Source of the DNA: Syngnathus acus
Taxonomy: Eukaryota > Chordata > Actinopteri > Syngnathiformes > Syngnathidae
Direction of reading: 5' to 3'
Length of the DNA: 64,000 bases
Assembly (NCBI RefSeq): GCF_901709675.1
Contig: NC_051095.1
Coordinates: 5,455,956-5,519,955, forward strand
Positions 1 through 16,684 of the stretch are shown here, piece by piece. The notes under the pieces are model-generated. The model did not search any database, was not told where the DNA came from, and worked only from the letters and a program-made list of their open reading frames with translations. Each line of letters begins with the position of its first letter. Position 1 is the stretch's first letter. The translations under genes were made by a program, and so were the position numbers.

Positions 1-332
1 AGGTGCCGGTACAATCCGGTACAATCAATGAAGGGCCACTGTAGATAGATATCCAAGTGATTAATTATTTGAGCTGTTTCAAAAGCTTACCTCACCCCAG
101 ACAAATCTTACAATGTATCATGCATGAAGGCTATATTGCTGTTCTAATACAAACAGGATTAGCCATTCTCTTTGGATTGTATTTCATAAATAGGAGTGCT
201 GTGCTTTCCCTGAAAAGTTAAAAACACTAGATTTAAGGCATTAATATAAGAATTTGACCATGTGCCCCACTGTGCTGTTGAGAATGTGAAGTGATCAAAA
301 ATGTTATGAATGTTTCTTCTGTTTACTGGTAG
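1..332. other. Upstream intron of senp3, no coding seen
   Basis: AT-rich sequence that ends in a pyrimidine-containing acceptor (…tactggtag) directly before the first readable senp3 exon. I see no coding exon, RNA gene or clear repeat in it. The true 5' end of senp3 therefore lies left of the window or in a short exon I cannot recognise. Confidence 0.6.
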
Positions 333-3300
333 GTGGGATTCCCGGAGACCACCTCATTGTCCCGGTGTCTGACCACAGCATCCCCAGCCCCATGCACCTC
401 CGCCTGGGTGAAAAAGAAAGGGTATGGAGCGGCGAGGATGAGGCGGAAGAGGACAGGATGGGCCACATTGATGCCGAGGACGCAGACGACGAGTTTGAGG
501 GCGGCTGCTGGGAGGAGAATGAGGATGATGAGGAGGAAGAAGAAATAGAAGACGAGGATGAAGAGCAGGGGGCTGTGGTAGAGTGGGACGTGGCAGACTT
601 TCCTCCCCAGTCCAGCCAACATTACCAACATGCAAACTTTAGAGCGTTGCAGAAAGAAGAAGACGTGAGGACGGAGCAGGACGAGGCAGCGTCGGTCCCT
701 CAGGTTGGAACGGGGAGGCAGACGTCGGAGCCCCACCTCCACAGATACTTGGCCCTGCGGCGCGCCCGATCCCGTCACCGGCAGAGATTCCCCGGCGCCC
801 TAGGCTCTCGGCTGAGCCAGCAATGGAAGAGCTGGCGGCAACGGGCCCAGCGGGTGTACTCCCTCAGCCTCCGTTGGAGCTTGAAAGGACAGAAGTACAA
901 TTGTTACAGCAAGCAAAGGAGTATAAAACGCTATCGTCAGTCGCTGTGCACTGACGACGATATCAGCGACGACGAGAGATTCACAGAGGCTGGTAGAGGT
1001 ATTCGGATCCACACAATTGACCTAACTTGCTGCCAAGCCTACAACTGTTGCGCCAGTTAACATTGCAGTAATTCAAGTCAGACATTTTTGGTGGTTAATA
1101 AGAGACTACCTTAAATCCCCCTCGTCTTGTACCTATTTAAACAAGATGAGCGTAAAATCCACCAGGGGTCATGCAAAGACCAACTGGAAATGTTTTTCCA
1201 TCGCCTTTGCGCAGATCCAGAGAGAAGCGGCTGCTCCCCAGACAGACACGGCGACCGAGGCAGACGGGAAGTGGAGGACAAACGAGCGGAGCCGACGCTT
1301 TCCGAGGAGCACGTGAGCTGCGTAACAGGTCAGCGTTCATTGCCCCTTTTGTGCAGCCGACTCGCGTTGCACAGTATTGCGTAACCTTCTAATCTGATTG
1401 ATCCCTTTTTTTGGCGCGGCTCAGGTATTCTGGAAGAATCCCTTCAGAAATATGGCAGTTTGATCCCAATCCACGTAGACGACATCGTGGAGAGGCTTCA
1501 GGACATCTTCAGTGAGAATTTTGCACAGCCGCACAGGTTAGGCGCATTCCATCAACATGGTTTGTTGTCTGGTATTGTATAATCTCATCTTGTTTTCCCC
1601 TCCCCCACTCTTCTCTACCTGAATGCTGTCTAGGAAAAGCATGGTCCAACATTTGATACAATCCTTCCAGCGTTCTTCGGGATCAGCTCTGGCCAAAACC
1701 TTCAGAGTCAACTACAAACGTCACGTTCTTACCATGGATGACCTCGGCACGCTCTATGGACAGAACTGGCTCAATGACCAGGTATCACCGCGAGCAATAA
1801 ACCCTACGCCTGAAAAGTCTCAAAAATGCATTCAGGTAACCCAAAGCCTGACAATTCCAAATAACAATAAGGCTAACCCTGACAGGATTAATACAGTAAG
1901 TCCTATTATGCCTGATCAAATAATGCGCTATATTTTTACAACTACACTTTACCTGGTAAACCTAACCCTTAAAATGAGCAATTTTGATCAAATCAAGCCT
2001 AACCTGCCTTTTCACCGGATGAATACGACTTGACAAGTCCCCATATAGTGCTGCCTTGACTTAAGCATTTAATTCTCTTGGCATTTCAGATCATCTTTCC
2101 CCATTGAAATAAATTGGAAATCTGTTCCCGTGCCCCCAAAATACAGACCATTTTTGTAGTGTGTTTTTTAATGACACAAATATTATTCTACAGTATTCTA
2201 TGTCAGCATGCCGTAATGTCATAAGAAATGTAACGAAGCATACAATTCGGCATAAAGAAATGTAAGGAAGCACAACTTGTGTATTATGACAGTTCAATGG
2301 GCATTGTGCTGCTCATTTTAGTGTGCATGCTTTGGCCACCAGAGGGCGTTGTTTATGTAGACACATTTGAAGATGAAACTCAGCTCAGTTAGAATATTAG
2401 TCGATTTATTTCAGTTGAAAACGGTTAATTGCTGGCATATATTAATTATAACCCTAACCTGACCTTTCACAATGTTAATACACCTAAAGCTGCTCATTTG
2501 TAGTTGATTTGTCTTGCAAGATGGTTCTAATTGTTGTTCTTTTCTTGTTTTGTTCAGATTATGAACATGTATGGCGACCTCGTCATGGACTCGGTTCCAG
2601 AGAAGGTGCGCACTGACCAATTAAATTTTTTGAGTTTTTTTTTTTTTTACCAGGATTCCATCATCCATGTATCAGTTGGTGAGGTCCGTTTTTCTGTCCT
2701 TTCTTCAGGTTCACTTTTTCAACAGCTTTTTCTACGACAAGCTAAGGACAAAAGGCTACGAAGGAGTCAAGCGGTGGACGAAAAATGTAAGCGAGCGCTA
2801 TTTGACGTGCGGAAACCAGACGATATGTGTACATTTACGGCTCCCTCCTTGCCAGGTGGATATTTTCCAGAAGGATCTGCTGTTGATACCCATCCACCTG
2901 GAGGTCCACTGGTCGCTGGTCAGTGTTGACATTCCTCGGAAATCCATCATCTACTTTGACTCCCAGCGGACCCTCAACAGGCGTTGCCCCAAGGTGGTGC
3001 AGAAAAGCCGATGATTACATTTAGCTGCCTCTGTTATGTAGTGAACCGCAATATAATGTATCGAATAACGTTTTGCACGTGAAACCCTCTCTCACGCTGC
3101 CTGACCCCGAATCTGTCTGTGTGCTTTTTTTTTTTTTCCCCCCCCTGCCCCAGCACATTTATAAGTATCTGCAAGCGGAGGCCATCAAAAAAGACCAGCA
3201 AGACTTTTTGACCGGCTGGAAAGGCTTTTTCAAAATGGTGAGACACACAACTATCTTTCATATTTGCATCTGACTCGTTCATGTGGCGCTTCAGTTGCTC

Positions 3301-4383
3301 CGCTGTGCGTTACTGAGACTGTGCGGAATTGTGTGTTTCAGAAAGTGGGCCGGCAGAACAATGACAGCGACTGCGGGGCGTTTGTGTTACAGGTAAGTCT
3401 GTTATGGAGTGTTTGTCATTTATTTATTTATTCATTCATTGATTCATTTATTTATTTGATTGCTCGATCGATTGATTAGGGGAAAAAGTGAGGTGTTTAT
3501 TCAAAGAGGGCGAGGTATTTACTCTGTGCTGGTGGCCATAACCCATACATTCAGCAGGTGGCAATAGTTGATGACGCAATCCTTCTCCTCTCGTTTAGAG
3601 AGCTTTGGGTTCAACATAAACAATTTCTTTCACACATCTTTCAAAGATTTTATAGTTGCTCTCAGTCTCTTGGTTTTGAGATGCTAATCAACTCCCAAAT
3701 CTGGACCCAAAGAAGCGCCGTCTGCTCACAGCAATGCGCTGATTTCTCTTCCCAAGGGAAGATTGGCCGCTTCACCACCGGCCAGGTGAATGACCCTTTG
3801 GGAACACAAATCAGTCATTCACATTTATACAGAGAGTTTATACCAGATTTTTTTTTTTTTTTATGCTGAAAATTTCTGTTGGATCTAAGTTGGAATGGTT
3901 TCAACAAACAAGGCAGTTGCTTTGATTCACAGTTGTTACTAAAGTAAAAAAAAAGTATTTATTTTAGATACAGTGGTACCTTGACCGTACAATCATATTT
4001 TTGTCTTCTTCATGGTCCATGCAAGTATTTTGCTTTTGTATTGAAGTGTTTGACCTGTGGTTGAAATGGCTGAAAGTGCATCTGCTCTGCTTTTTTTAAT
4101 TCACTTCCTGGAATATCTGAAGCTCCTAAGTCAAGGTACCACTGTAAATGTAAGAATTCAGAGTCTCTGGCAGGCTGAAAAAGCATCGCTACCTCGCGTT
4201 CAGAGGCTGGTAGTTAACCGAGCCGGACTGACCATTTGTCCGTTTTGTCTTTCCGCTGCCTTAACTGTACAGTACTGCAAGTGTCTGGCCCTGGGGCAGC
4301 CGTTCACCTTCGGTCAGCAGGACATGCCTCGCCTGCGGAGGCAAATGTACAAAGAACTGTGTCACTGTAAGCTCACCCTGTGA
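333..4383 (+). CDS. senp3: Sentrin/SUMO-specific protease 3-like, 5' end not seen
   Basis: SUMO isopeptidase of the Ulp/SENP C48 family. SENP3 is nucleolar and removes SUMO2/3 during ribosome maturation. Exons that keep frame: 333-998, 1146-1328, 1425-1536, 1634-1781, 2558-2605, 2709-2786, 2856-2993, 3154-3237, 3342-3392, 4273-4383. They give about 538 readable residues. The first exon encodes a long Asp/Glu run and then Arg-rich blocks, as expected of a SENP3 N-terminus. The catalytic domain begins near [17 protein letters not shown]. The triad is visible: His in EVHWSL, Asp in [11 protein letters not shown], Cys in [11 protein letters not shown]. The protein ends [10 protein letters not shown]. 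The 998/1146 join is the least certain; a donor six bases earlier also keeps frame. SENP5 is the alternative, but the neighbour eif4a1 favours SENP3. Confidence 0.93.
3969..4146. mobile_element. MITE with 17-bp perfect terminal inverted repeats
   Basis: A 178-bp non-coding element in the last senp3 intron. Its ends are exact reverse complements: TACAGTGGTACCTTGAC at 3969-3985 and GTCAAGGTACCACTGTA at 4130-4146. The terminal TA may be a TA target duplication, which would suit a Tc1/mariner-type parent (inference). Similar ends recur at about 13666-13683 and 48723-48738. Confidence 0.75.
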
Positions 4384-5829
4384 CCCCCACCGAAACCACA
4401 TCAGCCACAGAGAGATGGAGCACGGTGGGGGGGGCGCCCAAGACAGAACACTCTCAGCAAACACCTCATCGTCGATCATCCCAACTCTTGTGGGTTCTTC
4501 AGTGGAAGCTACACGTGTAGATAAGCCCAAAGGTTCCAAAAGTTCTCACTTTCTTTGCTAAATGATGTCTGAGTGTACAAAATGACCAATGGTTCATTCT
4601 CATCCCAGTTGTGATGATCGGGCAGCTGCTGGTGCCCCGACCTCCAAGCGTTTAAGGCCTCACATATAACTGACTTCTGTCTTACTTTTTCTCAAATATA
4701 AATTTTGTTCAAAAGGTTCCCCGGCCCTGTGCTGACAGGGCAGCAACGGTCGCCAACAATTTTTTTTTTCCTTTGCCACGTGACGTGTCCTTTACTGAGG
4801 TAATTTACTTTGCATTTATCTGTGTTTTTTATATACATGCGTTCATGTCGGAAAATATATTGCTATGCTTTGACAACTGTTAATACGGGAGGAGTACTTT
4901 ATTTTTGTCTGGAGGGGACAAGAGTAAATTGGCTATTTTCTTCTCAATCAAACAAATTATTCTCCGGAACCTTTTTTTTTAATTTTCCTATTTTTTTTAC
5001 AAAATACTTTTAGCCCTTGCTGTCCCCTCCTAAAAGTTGTGATTTGACTGTTTTATATATCTTCTACAATGCATAATGGTTGCTAGAAAGAATTAAAAAA
5101 AAAAGTTGGCCTATGGATATTTGTGTGTTTCTGAGACAAATACAAACTACTTTGCGTGTATGGGCATGTGTGGTTTAGCTGAACACAAAAAGAGTTCATT
5201 TCAATGTATTTATTGCGCAACACTGGGATGCACCATTTTATATGCACTATAGAGAATTTATGCAAGTGTGACCCAAGAAAAACTGACCTGTCGTTTACGC
5301 CACAGGTTAATGGTAATGATAATGGTTGTTTTTCAGCACTGGTCAATGCTCAACAGTTTCTGTTAGTTGTACTTCTGGAAGCACATTTTGGTGAAAGAGT
5401 AAAAGGAACAATGAATAGAGTAGCAGTTTTGTCTGCAGCCTGGAAGGTTAGCTTATTGACACAGGACCAGAAAAACAGACATAGAAATCGTGGAATGAAC
5501 GGAAAAACAATTCGGCTAATAACTGTCTTTGATCATTTAATTGGGAACTGCATTAAAGCAGGGAATAATTGGGAAATTGTATCTGATCTGGATCTGCTGA
5601 AATGTTCACAAATGGACGGCCTGTGCTCTAATTCACTCTACAAAACTGTGACTGAATAAAAACATCATTGTATTAAAGGCCATAAAACATGATGATTTGC
5701 GCCATTTCGAGAATAAGACTACAAATCGATCTTTTGAGCGGAGAAAGATTGGCTATTTTGTTCAACTCCTCTCAAAGCGGAAGTGATGTTCATTAGGCTT
5801 TTGGCCCACCCATTTAACGTTGACGTACA
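4384..5829. other. senp3 3' UTR and senp3-eif4a1 intergenic region
   Basis: The senp3 3' UTR begins here. A canonical AATAAA lies at 5655-5660, but the true cleavage site could be earlier. An open frame at 5204-5659 has no recognisable protein features and AT-rich codon use, so I do not call it a gene. Confidence 0.5.
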
Positions 5830-5958
5830 TTTGGACCAATCAAAAGCCACTGTAGGCGGGACTACCTGTAAATGACGGCGGCTCGTTGCAATGAGAACGC
5901 TTGGTTGTATCGTCGACGTATATAAGACATTTTCGCCGTAGTTTCTTTCTTTGTAATA
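5830..5958 (+). promoter_or_regulatory. eif4a1 core promoter (CCAAT, TATA-like, TOP-like start)
   Basis: CCAAT at 5836-5840 and a TATATAA-like box at 5919-5925 lie just upstream of the start codon at 5959. Between them and the ATG is the pyrimidine-rich run TTTCTTTCTTT (about 5942-5952), which resembles the terminal oligopyrimidine start of translation-factor mRNAs. The transcription start is inferred, not seen. Confidence 0.5.
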
Positions 5959-9717
<3,759 letters not shown>

Positions 9718-10932
9718 AAAGAAAAAAAAAAGAGCGAGCAAAATCCAGCCGGCCTTGTTCTCCCCCCCCCCCCCCCCCCCCCCCCCCCCACATCTACAGT
9801 TTTAATGAGGGAAAAAAAACTTGATGACAATTTCAAATTGGTGGACTTGACCATTTCCCACTGTGGAAGGAAGACTTTGCAGCCTTGATTCCTTCCCTGC
9901 TCCCAAATTACTTTTTGACTCAACCTGCTTAACACTGTTTGCGACATAATCTCACTGAAATTTAATTTAATGTGGACATTCCAGCATTTATTTTTCTTGT
10001 TTGGGGCGGGCGTTCTTGTGCTAACCTGCATCATCGACATGACGTTTTTAACCATGGGAAACTCCCTTCTCCCTTGCCCAAAAAAAGCACAACCTTAGTG
10101 ACAGCATCCCAGAACAATAACTAAACGGTAACCCAAAGTAGTATCCTAGAGGCCATCCTTTGGAAAATTTGGTGTCACGCAAACAGTGTTAAGGAGACCT
10201 CCGATGTACTTAACTTGAATCCAGCTCATTGGGGACTTAGACAGGGCATGTTCAATAAAAAGACCTGCATAGTAAAATCAACTTTGACCGTTTGGAGACT
10301 CTTAAATGCTGTTTCATACTTTAATCTAGAGCAACCCCAAAACAAATTGAAAGATGAGCTTTTTATTGCATTTTACAAGTTCTATCAGCATCCTTTTCTG
10401 TCCCTTTTATGATCATTGAGTGGAGGACGGCTGCCTATAGAATTTACGGTGAGTTTGGTTCATGATGGGTTTTGGCGGGGTGGGGTCTTATTGTATTATA
10501 GTTGAGACTGCCTCCCTCCTCAACTGCCCGGTCCTCTTTGTAGTTTGTGTATTTTAAAGGTTGCATTTATTTTCTATTCAGATGGTGGCCACTTTGTGTG
10601 ATCTACCTCAACAAAATTGTGTGCCCGGTTGGTGGGTGGTTTTGGGTGTTTGCTGTTCTTTAAGGACCAAACTTGCAGTTCAGAGATTCCACAGCCTCCT
10701 AACTCTTAAAACCTGTCTTTTGTTTGGAGGTGTATGGTGTTTTTTTTTTTTTTTTTTTCCGTTTTTGAACAGAAAAATAAATTGTTAACCTTTTTGAGAC
10801 AGAAACAGTGTATCAAAATTTTCTACATTGGATTCTGTATAGTATTTATTTTTAATGGGCTTTAAAAAAAAATAAAAATATCACCTTTATAACAGTGTAA
10901 TCTGCCTTGTTGAGTTTGAGTGTAAAAATAAA
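9718..10932 (+). other. eif4a1 3' UTR with poly-C tract and several poly(A) signals
   Basis: An uninterrupted run of 28 C lies at 9762-9789, about 45 bases after the stop codon. AATAAA signals occur at 10254-10259 and 10927-10932, with an AATAAA-like cluster near 10870. This suggests short and long 3' UTR forms. Confidence 0.6.
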
Positions 10933-13900
10933 ATGTCCAATCTTAAGAGTTTTGTTGGCATATTCCCATGCCGAAATAGGGAATGTCGCGACTCCTGCAC
11001 CTTTGCCTATCGGGAATCATCGAGGACACTTCCTGCTTCCGTCTTTGTAACCGTCACGCCCCAAATGTTTAAACGTTGCAGTCGTGGAGGACTGTGTGAC
11101 GCTGACTATCGTTTCACAAGAAACACTGCAATCGACTAAACAATTACATACGGCACAAAGGTAACATTTGTAATTCCTTCTAAAGCAGGGCGACGTCAAG
11201 ACTGAACAAAGTTACGACCGAGCTGAAGCCTGCCTTATGAGAAGCCATTTTAAACAATATTAATTTCACCACTGGAGGGGGCTACTCTTCATTAAAATGA
11301 CTTCCAATTGAGAAAGAACTTTACTTTAGTCAACTTCGTCAACACCGTCAAAGTTCACAAAAATATCAAAATTGTTCACCGTTATATTTGGCGAAACAAT
11401 TTGCCTGCAAGCGTAGTTGCGTACAATCGGTCGGGTTTATTCCGTGGCTCCTAATACTTCTGCAGATGTGAACAAACTCCAAAAGGGGGCGCTAATTCCC
11501 CATACAATCAACAACGACAACCCCAACGTGAATGCTGAGTGGTTTTACCTAATTGTACACTCTTCATACGCATTATATTTACACAAAATGGCATAAAATG
11601 TGAAAAAGAACGATGGCAAATTAAACCATTTTACTATTTTGTAGCAACTGGGAGGACTAAATCGACTAAAGTTATAGCAAACATGGACAACTGTCAGACA
11701 ACATCAAATAAGTAGTTTTATTTTTTTGGTTAGTGTTATTGTGCAGGCAGGAGTCGTTTAATGTTGTGTCCTGCCCCACTAGTCTAAACACAGTATTATG
11801 ATTAATATTATGTAAAGTTTGCAGATTATGAATGACAAAAATCCACCTCTTTTCATCCACCTCTCGGGGAGGCCATTTTGCCACTTGCCGTCGACTTAAA
11901 ATGACACCACAATTGCTCAGTCCTCTGCTTAATTCATATTCTGCAAACACAATATTAACTAGAATACGGTTTTTGGACTAGTGGGACTGCATACAACATA
12001 TTGGAAAGACAATTTGGGCACTGACTTCACCTTTAATTGTACTTTTTTATATATATATTGAGCATTTCGCCTATTAGCATTCCGTCAAACTACGTGGAGT
12101 GATGAGTACTTTTCCTTCGTTTTACACGGCAATTACTTTAACGTCTCCTACTTTCCACTGTAGACATTTGGCCCACCATGCTATGACCTGCCATGTGGAA
12201 TGGTGAGTAATTTCACTTAATTTGAATGTCATTATGAATGCCACAATTTCCTACATGTGTTGGTAAACGCAGAGCGAAATGTGCTGTCGTTCTAGGTGGC
12301 CCCTTCTTCTTCTCCTTCTTTCAAGGCTACGCCCCATGCACACCCATCCCCCCTACTGGCCCATCACACACACCCCTGTCACCCCCTGTTGGGTGCTGGG
12401 TGGGGGGATTATGCGGAGTGGGAGGCTCGTAAAGGGTCTGCCAGGCTCTTTCTGTTGTGTGACGGATGGCTGGGAGGCTGAACGGGGGCCTGCTTTGCAT
12501 GAGAAGAGGAGCCAGCAGAGGGGAGAATAGAGGCCTATTCAGGGAGGCCTGTCACCCTCAAATCACCCCCCCACACACACATGCACACACCGCTGCTCCC
12601 CCTTCCTCATCCATCCCTTCATCCTTTTCATCCCTCCTCCATTTCGGCCTCCATCATCGCGGCCATCCTTACTTATTGATTTCATCCCCACTTAATTTCT
12701 GTTCCTTCACATTTCCCCTCCTTTCCATCAACACCGCACACTAGTGACCCCTCCCAACCATCCGGTGAGTTCCGTCACATGGGAGTCAGGAGTCATGCTA
12801 TTAATGCAAAAGCAAGTCGTGTGACGCAGCATCCACTTTTGAAGGAGCAATAAAATTTAGAACTTCTTTGATTGGTTTTATCTGTTTGTTTTTCCTGCAT
12901 ACTGTAAAGTTCAGCCTCTAGGGGGCAGAAAAGTACTCTGAAAACTTCCTGAAAAGTCATAATAGTACATACATAACGAGCAATGTCCTGGCTGGTCCAA
13001 CTGATGTTGGAGGTTAATGTTACCTATCAAATGTCCATTTAAGCTTTTATTTGTGTATACATTTTATTTCATTGCATTTTATGTCGTATTTATGTGAATT
13101 TTTTATTTTTGTTTCTACAGTATAATAATTAAATGCATTAGATATTGGGTAGCTTTTTATACTGCTTATTTTTATTTTTGTTGTATTTGTAATTTGTATG
13201 ATTTCATGTTAATATCATTACCGTATTTTCAGTTATTTTAGGTTGTTTTAATTTTAATTCATTAGCCTATCTTGATTTGTATTTTTTGTGTACTTGTTTC
13301 ATTTTTATGATTTTCCATAGTTATCTTTAAAATGTAGTCTCATTTGAATTTCCTATCTAAGTTCCTTTTGTCTCACGAAGTTATTTTAATAGCAGAGGAT
13401 AACGAATAGTCCTAGTTCTAGAGTATTGTGTGCTTGAGTATTGTCTGTCGACATGTGTTGCAGCTCCATTTGTGAAATATTAGTTGCTATGCTATCCTTT
13501 AGCCCCCTCAATAGCCTTTTCAATTATGTGTTAGCATTAAGCTAGCAGCATTCTTAAGACAGCTTGTAATTGTCTTCATAATTTGAGTTGACTGTCACCA
13601 TGCACCAACTCATACCTCAATTTTCTGGTCACAAGTCAAAGCAAAAAGTCAGCAACGTGATTGTATCTCAAGGTCCCACTGTTTATACAATGAGATTTCT
13701 TTGATTTTTCAATCCTTGGAAGAACATATTTGTACTCCCCTGTCTGGCTTTTGGGGATTTTTCCTTTCTGCCTTCCCTTGCTACCCAGTCTGTTTTCCAA
13801 TTCAAAGAAAAGCTAGTTGACATTAGTTATGAAAGATTGACTGATTGATTTTTGTTTTGATTTTTTTTAAGTGTAGCTTGTGCAACTCTCCTCATTTCAC

Positions 13901-13960
13901 CCTTATTAAGATATTGGCTCGCTCTGCTTTCTCCCCAAAAAGTCTTTGAGATGCTAATAG
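10933..13960. other. eif4a1-sox19 intergenic region, no gene seen
   Basis: No coding exon with splice sites and recognisable protein was found. 12290-12740 is pyrimidine-rich and low in complexity. ATTAATGCAAAAG near 12799-12811 resembles an octamer (POU) site and could belong to a sox19 enhancer, but this is only a motif match. About 13660-13690 carries one end (TCAAGGTCCCACTGT) like the MITE at 3969-4146. Confidence 0.4.
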
Positions 13961-14372
13961 TCGCGCTCACTCCTGATTGGTCGGTTAGAGGCCGGCTGGA
14001 GAAAAGGATTGAGCCGGGGCGGGGGGGTGCAAGTTGGGCTTGAATCGGGAGGGCGCACTCGAACAACAAGTGGTTCAGAATAACAAGTTGCGACGAAGAG
14101 AGCCAAGTATTTATTTATTTATTTATGTATTTCATCTTCGAAGCGCCTGCTTTAAAAAACAAAAACGACATAACAAACTTGTGCGTGTTTTTGGACGGAC
14201 TTGAAGAAAACGGCTGACCGGTAGGCGTCAAGACTAATAAGTTAACTCGGTTCACCCGGTGCTCCCGCGCGAGCTGCGGGAACACCAGGTGGACTTTGCC
14301 GGCCAGGTGCACGGCGATCCCCAAAAGAGCTAAACATTCGTTGTCGTTCGAACCTTTATCCTGAGCGTCGAC
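13961..14372 (+). promoter_or_regulatory. sox19 proximal promoter and 5' UTR
   Basis: GC-rich island directly before the sox19 start codon. It holds an inverted CCAAT box (GATTGGTC, about 13975-13982), a GC box (GGGGCGGGGGGG, about 14016-14027) and an ATTTA run at 14107-14128. No clear TATA box is placed where expected, so dispersed initiation is likely. Function is inferred from composition and position. Confidence 0.4.
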
Positions 14373-16301
14373 ATGTACAGTATGATGGAACACGAGTTGA
14401 AGCCCGGCGGGCAGCCGGTGCACCACGCGGCGCAAGGCATGTCACCGGTCCCTCCGGGCAGCATGACCCCGGGCAACGGCGTGCCTCACCCGGGCTCCAA
14501 AAGCGCCCTCCAGGCTCCCGGCGGAGGTGACCCCATGGATAAGGTCAAGCGGCCCATGAACGCCTTCATGGTGTGGTCTCGCGGTCAGAGGCGCAAAATG
14601 GCCCAAGAGAACCCCAAAATGCACAACTCCGAGATCAGCAAGCGGCTGGGAGCCGAGTGGAAGCTGCTGAGCGACGCCGAGAAGCGGCCGTTCATCGACG
14701 AGGCCAAGCGCCTGCGGGCCGTGCACATGAAGGAGTACCCGGACTACAAGTACAAGCCCCGGCGCAAGAGTAAGCCGGCGCTCAAGAAGGACGCGGTACA
14801 AGTGCCCAAGTACCCGCTGGCTGCGGGCAACCTGCTGGTGACTGCGCAAGGCCAGGGCGCCAGCCCAAGGATGGAGAGCTACGGATGGGGCCCCGCGGGT
14901 GGCTACGCCGGGATGCAGGGCGAAGCGCTCGGCTACACGCAGCAGCTGCACCGCTACGACCTGTCGGCCCTCCAGTACCCCCCCGCCATGACCGCCGCTC
15001 AGACTTACATGAACGGAAACAACTCGTACAGGTGAGCTCATTTGGAAAGAGCGTCAGTGTTTAGGGGAAGGGGAAAAAGAAAAATTTAATATGCGGGAAA
15101 AGTTTTTCATTATAAGATCGACAAATGTCGTGAAAATGAAAATCTATGTAAGCAAAGAAATCTCAAAACTTGTTTTAAAATCTTAAAAAGGCTGACGGGG
15201 AAGAATGTCATCTAATGTTTGAGACATTTTAAGTAATGTATGCAAATAAGTTCTACATTGTATGATATGAATAATTTTTTTTAGTCTTGTAAAGAGTTTT
15301 CCACATTTTAAAACGTATTTTATGTAACGCATTAATCTTTTCGTTTTTTAACAAACATCTTAAGTGACATTTTGTCCGTTCAGTCTTGTTTTTCACATGT
15401 TTAAAAAAAAAAAAAAGAAAAAGATATACCACCTAAAATACACAATCTACCTCAAGTGATCTTTTTGGCGCCCACACAGTCTTCAGTGACGATTCATATA
15501 CAGTATGCGAAAAAAAATTACCTATTTTTAGAACAAAAAAAAATGCAGAACCGTTCATTCAACCTTGGATCTTTTGGAGCCTTTGGAGAAAATATTGCAC
15601 TAATATTTAGCCCCAAATTTCAAACATTTTTTTAATCAAAATATGTTATATTTGAAAGGGTTTTTTAAAAGTGATTTTAAGTACGTCAAAGAGGTGGCAA
15701 CTAGTGTATCCTGCTTGTTTGGATTGCACCTTACTCATCCAGGCTGTGTCTGGAATGCTGATCAGGAACACTTGATGCTTGCGTGTGTGGTCCGTGTACC
15801 CACAATGCTTCAGTGCTGCCTCAACGCGTACCCCTAATACACACCTGCTACTCTCTGCACTTGAATATAAATGTCATATTTATGTAACATTTAACTGCAT
15901 ATGTGCAAATAAAGACCTCTCCATAAATGCCTCACCACTAATATCAGTCATCTGATAAGCTCTGCAGCTGAGAAAATGTAAGAGTACCTCTTATTGGTAG
16001 AAAAGCAAATGGTACCTCCCTCCAAAAAAGGGCCCCATCCAATGTGTGGCAGTCTATGCTGCTGCTTACATGTATAAATTATTTCTATTTTTTTCACGAA
16101 ATACATTAAAGTTAACTCAATCAAATAGACCTCACGCCAATAAAAGCCTTTCCCTGACTACTCTATAATCAATTGTTCATTTGTAAACCAACCAAACTGT
16201 ATATAGAAAAAAAAAAATATTGTTAAACGCCATAGACGGGCTATTGTAAATGAGCACACTAGTGACACACTAAACGGCAGCAATGGATAAAAGCAGCGCA
16301 T

Positions 16302-16368
<67 letters not shown>

Positions 16369-16684
16369 GATCCTTTTTTGCATGTACCGCTGCCAACTAT
16401 TCTAACCAAAATCTCCCATGCACAGCCCGATGTCGTACAGCAGCAGCCCCCAGCAGCCCAGCCCGGTCCCCATGTCCATGGTGAAAGCGGAAGCCGTGTC
16501 TCACTCCCCCCCGACGCCCACCCACCACCGGGGGCCCCTGCAGGGCGACCTGCGGGACATGATCAGCATGTACATCCCAGGGGGCGGCGACGGCGGCGAC
16601 CCGGCGGGGGGGGCCGCTCCCAGGGGCTACGGCGGCGTCCAGCAGCACTACCTCACCGGCACTGTACCCCTAACACACATCTAG
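14373..16684 (+). CDS. sox19: SoxB1 transcription factor Sox19
   Basis: HMG-box factor of early ectoderm and neural progenitors. Fish Sox19 is regarded as the counterpart of mammalian SOX15. Two exons, 14373-15031 and 16426-16684, join in phase 2 and give 305 residues. The N-terminus [10 protein letters not shown] is typical of the subgroup. The HMG box starts at [21 protein letters not shown] and ends near [11 protein letters not shown] SoxB1 C-terminal activation region follows ([24 protein letters not shown]), and the protein ends TGTVPLTHI. An intron inside the C-terminal region separates Sox19/SOX15 from the intronless SOX1/2/3. The 1.4-kb intron carries a long TA repeat near its acceptor. 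Whether it corresponds to zebrafish sox19a or sox19b is not resolved. Confidence 0.95.
16306..16365. repeat. (TA)30 microsatellite in the sox19 intron
   Basis: About 60 bases of pure alternating TA end roughly 60 bases before the sox19 exon 2 acceptor. Such a tract is likely length-polymorphic and can form a cruciform. Confidence 0.95.

Noticed and set aside
323-778. 151-codon minus-strand frame with hydrophobic runs
   Set aside because: It is the complement of the senp3 Asp/Glu-coding tract, which gives Leu/Phe/Ser runs by chance.
5204-5659. 151-codon plus-strand frame
   Set aside because: AT-rich codon use, no domain, lies in the senp3 3' flank with a poly(A) signal at its end.
12238-12744. 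Overlapping frames rich in Pro, Ser and His
   Set aside because: They arise from pyrimidine-rich low-complexity DNA in three frames at once.
14442-15041. 199-codon minus-strand open frame
   Set aside because: It is the antisense shadow of GC-rich sox19 exon 1; no splice sites or family match.
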